Shown here piece after piece: positions 37,251 to 49,300 of a DNA stretch of 64,000 nucleotides. The stretch lies in contig NC_063436.1 of NCBI RefSeq assembly GCF_020379485.1, positions 28,394,423 through 28,458,422 of the forward strand, given 5' to 3'. Position numbers and translations under genes: made by a program. Numbering within the stretch: position 1 is the stretch's first letter; every line of letters starts with the position of its first letter. Source of the DNA: Brassica napus (taxonomy: Eukaryota; Streptophyta; Magnoliopsida; Brassicales; Brassicaceae). The notes under the pieces are model-generated. The model searched no databases. It was not told the origin of the DNA and saw nothing but the letters and a program-made list of their open reading frames with translations.

Positions 37251-37550
37251 GGTAACTACCGCCGCTGCACCAGCAACGTGAAAACGAAGAGGACGTCCAT
37301 TTAATATTATACATTCTGAGCGCGGTGAGTTTAAAATTCGCTATATAAACATGGTAGCTACCGCCGCTGCACCAGCAACGTGAAAACGAAGAGGACGTTC
37401 ATTTAATATTATACATTCTGAACGTGGTGAGTTTAAAATTCGCTATATAAAAATGGTAACTACCGCCGCTGCACCAGCAACGTGGAAAGCACGTTCATTT
37501 AATATTATACATTCTGAACGGTGAGTTTAAAATTCGCTATATAAACATCG
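37251..37550 (+). promoter_or_regulatory. Triplicated core promoter upstream of SCT copy 1
   Basis: Three units of about 100 bp start near 37251, 37353 and 37455. Each has CTACCGCCGCTGCACCAGCA, CATTTAATATTATACATTCT and a TATA box in CGCTATATAAA (TATATAA at 37342, 37444 and 37538). The third box lies 48 bases before the ATG at 37586, a normal distance for a plant transcription start about 15-20 bases before ATG. The two upstream boxes could give longer transcripts. Confidence 0.8.
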
Positions 37551-37945
37551 GATGTTTTGTAGTATACATTCTAAACTGGTAAGAGATGGCAAACCAAACA
37601 AAACCGATCTTACCTCTATTAGTCAATAAGAAACCACTTGAGCTTATTAAACCCTCAAAACACACCCCTTCTGAAACTCTCTCCCTTTCTACTTTGGATA
37701 ACGATCTTTTCAATGAAGTTATGTACGCAACGATTTACGTTTTCAAAGCCAACGAAAAGAACCAAAATGATCCTGTCCCTTTGCTTAGGAAGGCTTTGTC
37801 CGAACTTCTTGTGTACTACTATCCCCTTTCAGGCAAGCTCATGAGACGAGAGAGTGATCGAAAACTTCAGCTAGTTTTTGGGGGTGAGGGAGTTCCATTT
37901 GAGGTCGCTACTGCAGCCCTCAACCTCTCCTCTCTAAACTATATA

Positions 37946-38482
37946 TCACTAGTAGAAATCTTGCTCATAACCACGAAACAGCTACGAAATTTTCGTGGCA
38001 AATTTGAAAATGCTACGAAAATACTATGAAAATAAAACGTAGCAAACAAAAGCCACGAAAATACAATTCGTATATAAATCGTAGCAAAAAAGTCACGATA
38101 CTGCCACAAGATAAAACGTAGCAAACTATAGCCACGAAAAAAGGTAGAATAAAGTAAACATAGTTAATAATTACTCCTAAATTTCTATTGGTTAAGATAA
38201 GAGGGTGAGGATCGCAATTTTTGCCCATTGATTAAATCAAATCAATGGTTCAGATTCATTTATCTGTGCTTCTTTCTCTCTCTCCAAACTCTCTTCTCTC
38301 GATATCTTTTCCTAATCTTATTCTCTCCAGAACTCTATCTCTTCAACAACACAACTCTGTCTTAATCTCTCACAATCACTCACAGCCCTCTTCTTCTCCA
38401 TCTACAACAACGAAGTTTAACAACAACCGTCACGCTCTTCACCACCACCACCGTCACGCTCTTCACCACCATCACCGGTAGC

Positions 38483-38539
<57 letters not shown>

Positions 38540-39220
38540 TCTCTCTTCTGTGCGTTGAATCTGAGTTTATTTATTTTGGTAAAGGAAGCTGGAGGAGGCA
38601 GAGCAGATTGATGGAGGAGGAGGTAGCAGAGGCGGTGACTCATGAGCTGAGCCGGCTTAAAGATTGAAGATAAGAAGAAGCGTGACGGCGGAGGAGGCGT
38701 GAATCGCTTCATCCATAACACCACCGGTGGCTCCAGAAACAAATCGAGTCGCCGCTTCAGGCGTAGTATCCGGAGGTGTCGGTGGTGAAGCTGGTGGCGG
38801 TACCGGTGGTTGAGCCGGCGTACATATTTGTGTATATATATATGATATATATTTATAATTTGTTTTCTATATATTTTGTAATTTCATTAATAAAAATTAA
38901 TTTTTTCTAATTTAGTAATTTTTTTTTATAATTTTTTTTTTAATTTTTTTCTTTAAAAAGACACGTTTTAGCCACGATTTGTTTCGTAGCTAGAACAGAC
39001 ACGCAAATTTTCGTAGCAAACTGTAACAATATTGGCCACGAAAATGTCGCAGCAAATCGTGGCAATTTGCTACGTTTTTTGACACGGTCAATTTTTGCTA
39101 CGATCGTATACGTACGATTTAATTTCCGTAGCATTTCGTGGCTTCCTCTCTCTATACCCACGAAATTTGGGTTATAGCCACGAAAAATAGTGTGGCTGTG
39201 GGGGTTTTTTTTACTAGTGA
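37946..39220. mobile_element. CACTA-like or TA-inserting element in SCT exon 1
   Basis: Ends TCACTAGTA and its inverse TACTAGTGA. Subterminal regions (37955-38145 and 38955-39185) are rich in CGTAGC / CCACGAAA motifs in both orientations. Comparison with SCT copy 2 restores the codons with either a TA duplication (37944-37945, 39221-39222) or ATA. The interior has an open frame from 38245 and a CT microsatellite but no transposase, so it is non-autonomous. Confidence 0.85.
38484..38537 (+). repeat. (TC)n microsatellite
   Basis: 27 uninterrupted TC units within the SCT1-inserted element. Confidence 0.95.
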
Positions 39221-41644
39221 TAGAAAACCTTGATGACCAAGTTGCTTTGCGCCTTGTGCCTGATATCGAAATAGACTACGATAGCAACATCTCTTATCAT
39301 CCACTAGCTTTGCAGGTAGCTTTTCATTTTCTTGATTATATTAGAAGATTATATATATTATTATAAAAAATAAAATAGGTATATCATTTCTTGAAGATTA
39401 TATAATCTCAATAAACTCTCAATATTTATTTAAGGAATTTTGTTTTCATCGTAGTGTACACATGATTAAGATAATCCATTGTTCCCTTTGATTTTACTTT
39501 TAAGGTGACCAAGTTCGCATGTGGAGGATTCACCATAGGCACAGCGTTGACGCACGCCGTATGTGACGGATTCGGTGTGGCTCAGATCATCCATGCTTTA
39601 ACCGAGTTAGCTGCAGGAAAGAGTGAGCCAACGGTGAAGCCGGTGTGGCAGAGAGAGCGGTTGGTCGGACAATTTGATGATGAAGCGGCTAAAATGCCTG
39701 GCGGGCACATTACTAGCCTTTTAGCGACCTCACCATATATTCCAGCCAGTGAAATGGTATGTTGTTAATGGATTTTCATTTTTTATTTATTTTATGAGTA
39801 AGAAAATCAGTTCTAGAGCCAAATTTTATCAGTATTCAAACAACCTAAATATACTGCTTATAATTATTTATAGTAATTAAATATGTGATTTACATAAAAT
39901 ATTTATAATGCTTTATAAAACCATTTTTAACAATCAAATATTTTCAACTATATAAAATGTTTCAAAAACAATTTCTAGAATTGATATAGTAGTTTTATAT
40001 TCATATGCAATTGGATATGAATATGTAGAGAATGTGTAACAATTATATTGTCTTAACATTTTTAAAACTTATTAAATATATAAAACTTTAGCCACAAATT
40101 ACTTAAAAATCAAAAGTTTCAATATTATATACCTTCAAAACTTAATAATTTTATTAAAAACTGAATAATAAATGTTATATATAACTAATTTTAGTACAAT
40201 TTTCAATACAAAATATCAAAAATATTTAAAATAGTCATATTTATCATTTTCAAAAACAATTATTCTTAGAAAAATATTTTATAAAAAAAACATATTCGAT
40301 TTTTGATGATAAAAACATATTGTAATTTGACAATAAATATATTGTTACAAAACATTCAAAACCGTGAATTCGCGGACATCCACCTAATTTGTAATTGTAC
40401 ATAGAGTAAAAAAAATAAAAAAAAAATAAATATATATATATATATATATAGTTGATGTTCTCAAGGTTTACACGTTCTTGCAAATAGATTTGGTCATGGA
40501 CACAGCATTGAACTCCCGAAAAATTAGAATAATATATAGACAAACATAAATCCCTAAATTGATTAATTTTTTTTAAATAAAATCCTTACTACATTATTTA
40601 AGGTATTCTCAAAGCATGCTTGTAATAAGAATAATAAATTTCTAGAGATTTTTAGACCAAAAAAAAATTCAAGAGATTGCATGTAAATCTGTAATTATAT
40701 AGAAGGAAAATATAATTTTAGCTAAAGTGAGCTCTTATCATTCACTGTCCAACAGGTAACAGAGACAATAAACATTCGGGCTGGGAATATAAAGAGGCTT
40801 AAAGACTCTTTGATGAGAGAGTGTGAGTACCCTAAAGAGGGTTTCACTACTTATGAACTAATTAGTTCTTGCATATGGAAAGCAAGATCTCGAGCCCTAA
40901 AGCTAAACCTTGATGGGATCACTGTCCTTGGGGTAGCTGTTGGAATCCGTCACGTTTTAGATCCGCCACTTCCTCAAGGATTCTACGGTAATGCCTATAT
41001 AGATGTCTATATCGAGTTAACCGTGCGAGAACTCCAAGAAGCATCAATCTCTGACATTGCTAAACACGTGAAGAAAGCCAAGAAAACAGCTTATGATAAG
41101 GGCTATCTCGAGGAAGAGCTAAGGAACACGGAGAGATTGATGAGGGATGATGCAAAGTTCGAAGGGGTGAGCGATGGACTATTGTTTCTTACGGATTGGA
41201 GGAACATTGGTTGGTTCGGATCAATGGATTTTGGTTGGAGTGAGCCGGTGAATCTGCGGCCGTTGACCGAGCAGAAGAGTGCAGTGCATATAGGGATGAT
41301 ATTGAAACCTTCACAACTTGATCCATCAATGGAAGGTGGAGTTAAAGTGATTATGACGTTGCCTAGAGTTGCAATGGTTGACTTCAAGCGAGAGATGGAT
41401 GCTATGAACAAACTTTACTCTTAATATTATTAGTATCTGGATTAGTTTTCTATGTGTGTGAGTGAATGTGTGTTCGAAAAACAAAAACAAAAGATGCGTG
41501 TGAGTGAATGTTTCAAACATGAATAATGGGCGAATAAGATCAGTATGCTTATATGAATGATTGAATGCTTAAGTATATGTTCATCTTGTGTGTAGAAACC
41601 AAGAGATCCATATTGATTACATTGTAATAATTATCATCATTACT

Positions 41645-41850
41645 TCACTTCTTTGAATAATTGGAGGAAGAGGAGGAAAGAGTGTGGAGATTTACTGGGA
41701 AGTGATGCAGCGCCATGGACGATGATGGAGTTTTGGGTAAAGGAGAGAACTTTGTGCTACTATCCAGTTATCTCTCAAACGACATCGTTTAGATAAGTTC
41801 GGATGGTTTTGAAAAACACTCTGTTTTCTATGTGCGAACACAGCATGCAT
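41645..41850 (-). pseudogene. 5' relic of a second CRM gene (promoter plus 23 codons)
   Basis: On the minus strand, ATG at 41716 opens [18 protein letters not shown] and stops after 23 codons. It is nearly the same as the start of the intact CRM gene at 46324 ([12 protein letters not shown]). Homology extends upstream through CTCCTTTACCC, ATAACTGGATA, AAAACCATCC and GCACATAGAAAAC, so the promoter was copied too. The rest of the gene is missing. Confidence 0.85.
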
Positions 41851-41859
41851 GTCATTCTC

Positions 41860-42180
41860 GTTCAATTATTATTTCTTGACAAAAAGAGAGTTATCAATTT
41901 TAGTGTTACAAAAAAAGATTTTTTTTTTGCTTAGAGTTACAAAAAAAGTTGTCAAAATTTTCTTAATAAATAGGTTTCTATTTTTTTTTAAATCTGATTT
42001 ATTTGACATTACAATTAAAAAAAATTTTACTAGATAATTGTTAATTTTATAACAGATAAATGTAATTGAGTTATTAAAATTCACATCTGATTATATCACT
42101 TTCCGTCTTTTTATGAAATCCACACGATTTTATTTGCATCATGTTGGAAATTTTAGTTAAGCATTTTTTATTTAATATGT
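41860..42180. other. AT-rich spacer, no gene seen
   Basis: Homopolymer-rich sequence between the CRM relic and the LINE. Confidence 0.5.
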
Positions 42181-42196
42181 ACATAATTTCTTTTTT

Positions 42197-43278
42197 TTGT
42201 TTTTGACGAAATTCTTCTATTTAAAGCATGAGAATACAAAAAATACAAGCTATAGGCCTTAGTGTTTTTGATAGTTAGCCCAATAGTTAGAACCCACATA
42301 AAAAAGAACCCAATAAGAGATCGATTCAGCTAGTGATCGGCGGAGTAGTCAAAGAGGCACAAGGAGAAGTGAGTTTATAGCCAAGCTTGGATCATCTGAG
42401 AGGAGAGTTGAGGATTTGATTCACGCAGGGCTTGAATACGGTTACGAACCGTTCTGTCAATCATGGAGAGGACGGAATCGGTTGAGCGAAAGGTGAGACG
42501 GTGAATGCGGGCGTTTCGCTCGTACCAAATAGAGTAGATAACGAGCTGCCAGACAAGGAGGAGGAGGCGAGTCTTCCAGGAGGGTAGATGTATAGCTTGA
42601 AGTGTCGATAGGGTAGAAGTCCAGTCTGAAGCTGTTGGGTGGAAGTCACAACGAGCAGCGGAAGCAGACCAGAGGTTCCAGCTATAAGTACATTCAAAAA
42701 GAAGGTGATTGCGAGATTCAGTACCTCCGGAGCATAGAACACAAGAGGGATCAACTGCAAGGCCCCAAGAGAGAAGGCGATCGCGAGTTGGTAGACGATT
42801 CAAAACCGCTAGCCAAGTTAAGAAGCTGTGCTTTGGAATGCCGCTACGATTCCAGACGATCCTTCCCCAAGGAACTTCAGGCTCGTGCCTTTGGAAGAGG
42901 TTGTAGATCCTTCCAGTTTTGAATTTTAGAAGCTCCTTGTCCTCTATCTGCCAGTAAAATTCATCATCTGTGTCAGTAAGATGGAAAGTAGTCATAAAGG
43001 TTTGCACCAGCATTTGTTTATCCGAGCGTGGTGATCTGATTCTCCATTCTCCATTGTTGCAGATGTCAGCCAAAGTTGCGTTCAAAGGGACTCCCATAGT
43101 ATTCAGATTGCGAGGAGACAAGAAGTCAGAGAGCTTCCCGTAAGGCGACCAGTTATCTGTCCAAAAACGAACTGAGGTACCTCTTCCTATTCTAACTTTG
43201 ATCCAGTTGTAGGCAGAGGAAGCCGTTTTTAGTAGCTTGTTAGCGAACCATGAGAATCTAGGAGATGGGTTTTGCGTC
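42197..43278 (-). mobile_element. 5'-truncated LINE (zf-RVT region)
   Basis: Minus-strand frame 43121-42375, with further readable sequence up to about 43278, encodes the C-terminal part of a plant LINE ORF2: WGRIVWNRSGIPKHSFLTWL, RLPTRDRLLSWG, CVLCSGGTESRNHLLFEC (the zf-RVT cysteines). The reverse transcriptase proper is absent. CATAATTTCTTTTTT flanks both sides (42182-42196, 43279-43293), giving a 15-bp target duplication, with the A-tail at the left. Confidence 0.88.
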
Positions 43279-43557
43279 CATAATTTCTTTTTTGGAATCC
43301 AATTTTCAATAGAGAAATATTAATGAACTATTAATAAAACTATATAACTAAAGTAGTTTCCACAATATGTTTCTATTTATTTCCAGAATTTCAAATATTT
43401 TCTACATTTTATGTACTTATGTTTACCCATATAATTTGTTACATTTTAAGAAAATGATTTATTGCACACAAAAGTGAGCTGCATGCGAAGGCTTAGGAAT
43501 GTAGCTACAAATTACTAATCATGTACAAATTTCACTTCTTTCCTTGTGTGATGCATT

Positions 43558-43770
43558 CAGTGCCGGTCCGGAGTCAGTTGGCGCCTAAAGCGCACCCTAT
43601 AAATGTTGTCTCTTAGTTATAATTTTTTTTACATTTAACATTATTAAAATTTTAAATAAAGTATAAAAATATTAATAATTTTTAATGAACTTTTTTAAAA
43701 GTAATTCAAAAATTTTAAATAATCAAGTGTTTTGACTTGTTTATGTCCTATTAATATTATCGTCAGTATT
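43558..43770. mobile_element. Single hAT-like end
   Basis: CAGTGCCGGTCCGGAGTC matches the inverse right end of the hAT element at 52413-53266. No partner end or target duplication was found, so it is a remnant. Confidence 0.4.
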
Positions 43771-43772
43771 AA

Positions 43773-43970
43773 GAGGAATGACCAGCATTTGATAGCTACT
43801 TGGAAGATATTAAGCTTTTGCAATGCAGTTTCGTCAACTCAGATATTGTTCATGTTTCTAGGACGGAGAACATAAAGGCGGATAGCTTAGCACGTAGTGC
43901 TAGAAAACAACCGTCTTTCGTCGTGCACATGGACGCAGAGTTACCACATTGGTTTACGGAATCTATATGA
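43773..43970 (+). pseudogene. LINE RNase H-domain fragment
   Basis: Reads LEDIKLLQCSF, IVHVSRTENIKADSLARSAR and ends AELPHWFTESI before TGA (43968). This is the C-terminal RNase H-like domain typical of plant LINEs and derived genes. A TGA at 43779 stands where Trp is expected. Orientation is opposite to the LINE at 42197-43278, so it is a separate relic. Confidence 0.75.
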
Positions 43971-43984
43971 GTCTGTAAATATTT

Positions 43985-45030
43985 GTTTTCAAAAAAAAAT
44001 ATATATATATATATATATATCGTCATTACGCTTAATAACTTATGAGAAATATTTTAACGTAAATAATTTATTTTGAATTTTAGTTTAGAGCTGAAAATTA
44101 AAACAAAATTTTTTTACTGATGTATGATTATAACCATTCATTTTTTTTTCTATAAAAGAAAAAAACATCTCAACTGCTTTCACAGTTTTCTTTGCAACTT
44201 TTATCAAATAGTAAAGTTCTACTATATACATGTTTTGTCGATATTGAAGAACTTCTGAAGTAAGAGAAACAGAAGCAAAATTAGAGGTAAACTTCGATCT
44301 AGTGGGACTCATAAACAATTTAGAACCAAAAAGTGATAGAGGAAGGATATACGTACTTGTAGAATCATCTTAACAGCTGTAACATACTGATTCCCAGGAC
44401 CAATTCAATCAATCTTTCACGAATACATGCATTTCATTTAACAAAAGTCTCATCATTTTGTCCATATAGTTTGAAACTTTCCTCTTCCAAATCAAAAACC
44501 CATTAACGTTTACAACATTAAAACAAATAGAGACACGATAAAGGAGAGGACTTTCAATCCTATTCAAAACTACAAGAACACCACAACCATAACTCTTTCA
44601 GAGATTCCTTTGAAACTCATTTTGATTTACACAAAGACAATCAAACGGAAGCTAGAAAGTAAGTAAGTAAACTATACCTCCTTCTGGTTGCCGCCAGAGA
44701 AAAGACAATAGAATTTGCCTTTACTTTTGGTAACAGAGGTTCGCAGAGAGAAGACAGAGTTTGAGGTCCGGCACCAGAGGAGGAGCAAGGAGGTGGAAGA
44801 AGGAGGAGGATTTATCAGTAGTCAGGATCGAAAGGAGGAGAATCAAAAGAGGAAGAAGGAAACAAACATGTGTCCTTTAAGATACGCCTCTTATTGTTCC
44901 AATTTAAGAGACGTGTTTTCACTTATTACATATTTTTGATTTATTTTGATTCACTTTTACATTAAGAGACCGTGTGAAACAACATCGATAAATATGCTCT
45001 AATAGTTCCAAGTTATTTCTCTTTATAAAT
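43985..45030. other. Intergenic DNA, no gene recognised
   Basis: Contains an (AT)n run near 43998-44020. A purine-rich open frame at 44715-44939 (74 residues) lacks any recognisable domain and is probably chance. Confidence 0.4.
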
Positions 45031-45035
45031 GAAAA

Positions 45036-46110
45036 AGAACAACAAATATTAGACGGTCATGCCTTGTATTATCTTTTATTTATCAAGTTTTTAAGAGTTT
45101 TTGTTATATTTAATATCATCTGATTCTACTTTGCCTTCATGCAACTAGTCTAGTTAATTATGAATTGTAGGCTAAGCATATAAATAAGATTAGATGATTA
45201 CTATATGATGCTAAATCTTGTGTGTGTGTTTTTAATCAAATCCACTAGATTAGAACAAGTGCATGTGTTTTAAGTAATGTGATTATGGTAATCAGCTTGA
45301 TGATCACCTAACTAGCAAGAACTTGAAATCACAATGACAATATAATCCAGTTCTTCGATAACTAAGATTAAATAATACGTGATGCATTACACAAGAAAGG
45401 AACTAAGGGTCTGACTGGTTCAAACGCAGCGGTTGCGGTTGCGGTTGCGGGCGTTTGCGGATGCGGGTGGTTGCGGTTTCTAGCGGTTTTAAGAGATTTG
45501 TACGACTGGTTCCGCGGTTAGAAATTGGTGCGTTTGCGGGATACTTATGACTGGTAAACTACCAAATACAGCAGCGGTCAAATAATAAATTAACAATATT
45601 TACATTTTATATAATTATAAAAATATCAAAAATCATAATATTATAATAAATATGTAAATTATATTTTCAAAGTTATAGTGTTAAAATTTTAAAATTATAG
45701 AAAATATTTTTATTTTAAAATTTTATAATATTAATTAAAATATAATAGATATATTTTAGTATTTTTATAATTTCATTTTTAAAAATTTATTGAATATTTT
45801 TATTTTGTATTTATATGGTTTTAAAAAAAAATAAAAAAAAATTATCCTCCCGCAACCGCCCGCAACCGCAAACGCTAGCTGGAACCAGCTTTTGAATTTA
45901 ATAGGTTCGGAACGGTTTGAAGCGATTTGTAGCGGTTTGTATGATTGTTTTGAAACGCTGTCAACCGCTACCAACCGCAAAAGCTGCGTTTGCGGGTGGT
46001 AGCGGGGAAACCAATCAAGCTCTAAACTTTGTACTTAGTATGTAAACCATATATGCATAGTCTTCTCAGCTCATGTGTTTTTTGGTGTGTACAATAATAG
46101 ATCATTCTCT
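45036..46110 (+). repeat. Repeat R, copy D (3' part), split by a MITE
   Basis: 45036-45406 matches copy A 9540-10150 (CTTTCATGCAACTAG-like, GATGCTAAATCTTG, CCACTAGATTAGAACAAGTG). After the MITE, ACTTTGTACTTA resumes the match. Confidence 0.7.
45407..46022. mobile_element. Tourist/PIF-Harbinger-like MITE
   Basis: Ends GGGTCTGACTGGTT and inverse GAGCTTGATTGGTT, with TAA on both sides (45404-45406, 46023-46025). Subterminal GCGGTTGCGG repeats face inward at both ends. 616 bp; the open frame inside is the repeat translated. Confidence 0.8.
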
Positions 46111-46323
46111 TAGAATTTTAAATGTAATAAATTATATGGTTAAAAATAAGTAAACAAAATGTGGAGTATATAAATAAAAACCTATTATGTGAATGGGTAA
46201 AAACGGCATGCATGTTTTGTTAGCACATAGAAAACGGAGTGTATTCGAAAACCATCCCTGCACTCAATAACTGGATAATAGTACAAACAAAGTTGTCTCC
46301 TTTACCCCCAAAACTCATCATCC

Positions 46324-49300
46324 ATGGCGCTGTGTCACTTCCCAGTAAATCTCCACACTGTTTCGTCCTCCTCTTCTTCTTCCTTTCACCCTCTAGTAAG
46401 CTCTCAACTTTGGATCAGTAGACTTAGATTTCACCCCTTCAGCCACGCAATTCAATTGAATACCATCAGAGCCGCCGCCATTGATGTCGACACTCACCCG
46501 AGGAGGAAGAAGAAGAAGAGGAAACCCAAACCGGGTTTCTTCGAAGAGATCAGCGACAAATGGTCTTCCCGAATCAGCCCCAAAGACAGCAACTTTCCTT
46601 GGCAGAAGAAGCACGAAGAGCAAACTCAACCCCATCAGCAAGAAGAAGAATCAGAATCAGAAGTAAACCGGTCTTCAGAGTTAACCGGTAAGATAACCGA
46701 TTCCAATCTCCGGTCTAGCTTCCCAAGGCCTAGCGGTTACATGTCTGCTCCATGGGTTAATGTCAAAGATGAAAGCTTTAACCAAAATAGATATAGAAAG
46801 GATAATGCTTTAGATTTAGATGATGATGATGGTGGAAGAGGGATGGTGGTAGAATCAGGGAGAGACAAAGGAGTATGGAGAAGTAAGAAGAGTAACACTG
46901 TAGAAGCCGAGAGAGCTGTACCGGAACATGAGCTGAGTAGGCTTAGGAGTGTAGCTTTGAGGATGGTTGAGAGAGTCAAAGTAGGTTCTGCCGGAATCAC
47001 ACAGGCTTTGGTTGAAGCCATTCACGAGAAATGGGAGGATGATGAAGTTGTGAAGCTGAAGTTCGGTGAGCCTTGTGCTCTCAACATGAAGAGAACTCAC
47101 GAGACTTTGGAGAAGAAGACCGGTGGGTTAGTGATCTGGAGGTCAGGAAGCTCGGTGGTACTGTACAGAGGGATAAGTTACAATCTCAAGTGTGTTCAAT
47201 CTTTCATCAAACAGAACAATCTTGATACAAGCCCTGAGGCAAAGGAGTACACAGCAGAGGAGGCGAATTACCCTAAGAATGTACCAAAAGAGCAGTTATC
47301 AGAGCTATGTGAGCTGAACGATCTGTTGGACGAGATTGGTCCAAGGTTTCATGATTGGACAGGGTGTGCTCCGTTCCCCGTTGATGCAGACTTGCTTCCT
47401 CCAATGGTTCTAGGATACAGATGTCCGTTTAGGGTTCTTCCTCAAGGAGTTAAACCTTGTTTGTCTAACAAGGAGATGACAGAGATGCGTCGGCTTGCTA
47501 GGACTAGCCCTCCTCATTTTGCTCTTGGTATGTATGCATACAATAGTCATTATCTTTATTGTGCTCTAAAAGATCGGTCTGAACAAATCGGATATGAACG
47601 AAATGATTTTTTTCAAACTGATTTATGAAAAAATCAGTCTAGTCTAAACAATAATCCTCTATAAAACGCCTAACCACCGTCTAGTGAATTTTTAGAACAT
47701 TTTAATGTGTTGGCGAGTGACTGTTGTTTCTTTGTGTATAGTCAGCAAATCAGATATGAACGAAATGATATTTTCAAGCCTATTTATTAAAAAATCGGTT
47801 TAGGTGTCCGCCTAAACAAGAATCCGCCTAACACGTCTAGAGATTCTTAGAACATTTTAATGTGTTGGCGAGTGACTGTTGTTTCTTTGTGTATAGTTCA
47901 GCAAATAGGATATGAACGAAATGATTTTTTCAAACTGATTTATTAAAAAATAGGTATAGGTGTCCGCCTAAACAAGAATCCGCCTAACCACGTCTAGAGA
48001 TTTTTAGAACGTTTTGATGTGTTGGTGACTGACTGTTGTTTCTTTGTGTATAGTCAGCAAATCGGATATGAACGACCTTTTCAAACTGATTTATTAAAAA
48101 ATGGGTCTAAGTGCCCGCCTAAACAATAATCGCCTAACCACCTTTTTGGAACATTTATATGTGTTGGCGAGTGACTGTTGTTTCTTTGTGTATAGGGAGG
48201 AGCAGAGAGTTACAAGGTCTTGCTGTGGCAATGATAAAGCTATGGGAGAAGAGCGCGATCGCGAAGATAGCAATCAAACGCGGCGTGGAGAACACACGGA
48301 ACGAGAGAATGGCTGAAGAGCTCAAGAGGCTTACGCGCGGCGTACTCGTTTCGAGAAACAAAGAGTACATTGTCTTCTACAGAGGCAACGACTTCATGCC
48401 TCCCGCGGTTTCAGAGGCGTTGAGGGAGAGGCAAAAGGAGATAACGGAGGTTCTTCAGAACAAAGAGGATCAACTCCGGGAAACGGCTTCAGCAAGAGTC
48501 ACACCTGTATCGCAAGGCAAGCGGATTAAAACGCCGTTGCTCGCTGGAACTCTCGCTGAGACTATAGCTGCAAGTTCAAGATGGGCGCCAGAGGCAAGCA
48601 GTGTTGATGTAGAGGAGTTGAAGAGAGAATCAGCTTCTATTAAGAGAGCTGCGTTGATCAGAGATCTTGACTTGAGACTTCTTTATGTGAGTGTTATTAT
48701 TATTACCCTCTTATCTGATTACAAGCATTTGGTGATCTTTCTCTTTTGTTGTATAGGCAAAGCAAAAGCTGAGAAAAGCTGAGAAGGCTTTAGCTAAAGT
48801 GCAGAAGGATCTTGACCCATCTGATCTCCCAACTGACTCAGAGATCATCACAGAAGAAGAGAGACTTCTTTTCCGTAGAATCGGTTTGAGTATGGATCCA
48901 TTTCTCCTCGTAGGTAAGGGCAAAGACTGTTCTCATCTCACTTGTCACCTTTAAAAGCCATTACTATCTGTGTTATAATGTTCGTTTTCCTTAACAGGAA
49001 GAAGAGAAGTGTTTGATGGTACCATAGAGAATATGCATCTACACTGGAAACACAGGGAGCTCGTAAAGATCATTGTTAGAGGCAAATCTCTTCCGCAAGT
49101 GAAGCATATAGCTATCTCTTTGGAGGCTGAGAGTGGAGGAGTGTTGGTGTCCGTTGATAATACCTTGAAAGGCTATGCGATCATACTCTACCGTGGGAAG
49201 AACTATCAGATGCCTTTCCGGCTTAGGCCTTCAAATTTATTGACAAGAAAAAAGGCTTTTACTCGGTCCATTGAGCTTCAGAGAAGAGAAGTAATGAATG

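Larger units (their letters stand above)
37586..41424 (+). pseudogene. SCT: SCT-like BAHD acyltransferase, copy 1, split by transposon
   Basis: BAHD enzymes transfer acyl groups from CoA; Arabidopsis SCT makes dicoumaroyl spermidine. Exons: 37586-39315 (interrupted), 39505-39756 and 40756-41424. The start MANQTKPILPLL, HAVCD (HxxxD catalytic motif, exon 2) and the DFGWS motif (SMDFGWSEP) are intact, and exons 2 and 3 are open. Exon 1 holds a 1.27-kb insertion after codon 120 that introduces a stop at 38027. Without it, exon 1 would have 151 codons, exactly as in copy 2. Unless the insert is spliced out, the protein ends before the active site. The rest has few lesions, so the disruption seems recent. 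Confidence 0.88.

Noticed and set aside
38245..38742. Possible host genes (78 and 120 residues) in SCT1
   Set aside because: They fall inside the inserted element, one is largely the CT microsatellite read as RE repeats, and neither has a domain.
41103..41411. Minus-strand frame over SCT1 exon 3
   Set aside because: Shadow of the acyltransferase coding strand.
45765..45980. 71-residue minus-strand frame
   Set aside because: Lies in the Tourist-like MITE and encodes its GCGGTT repeats.
46393..47100. Minus-strand frames over CRM exon 1
   Set aside because: Shadows of the CRM coding exon, which has spliced continuity and known domains.
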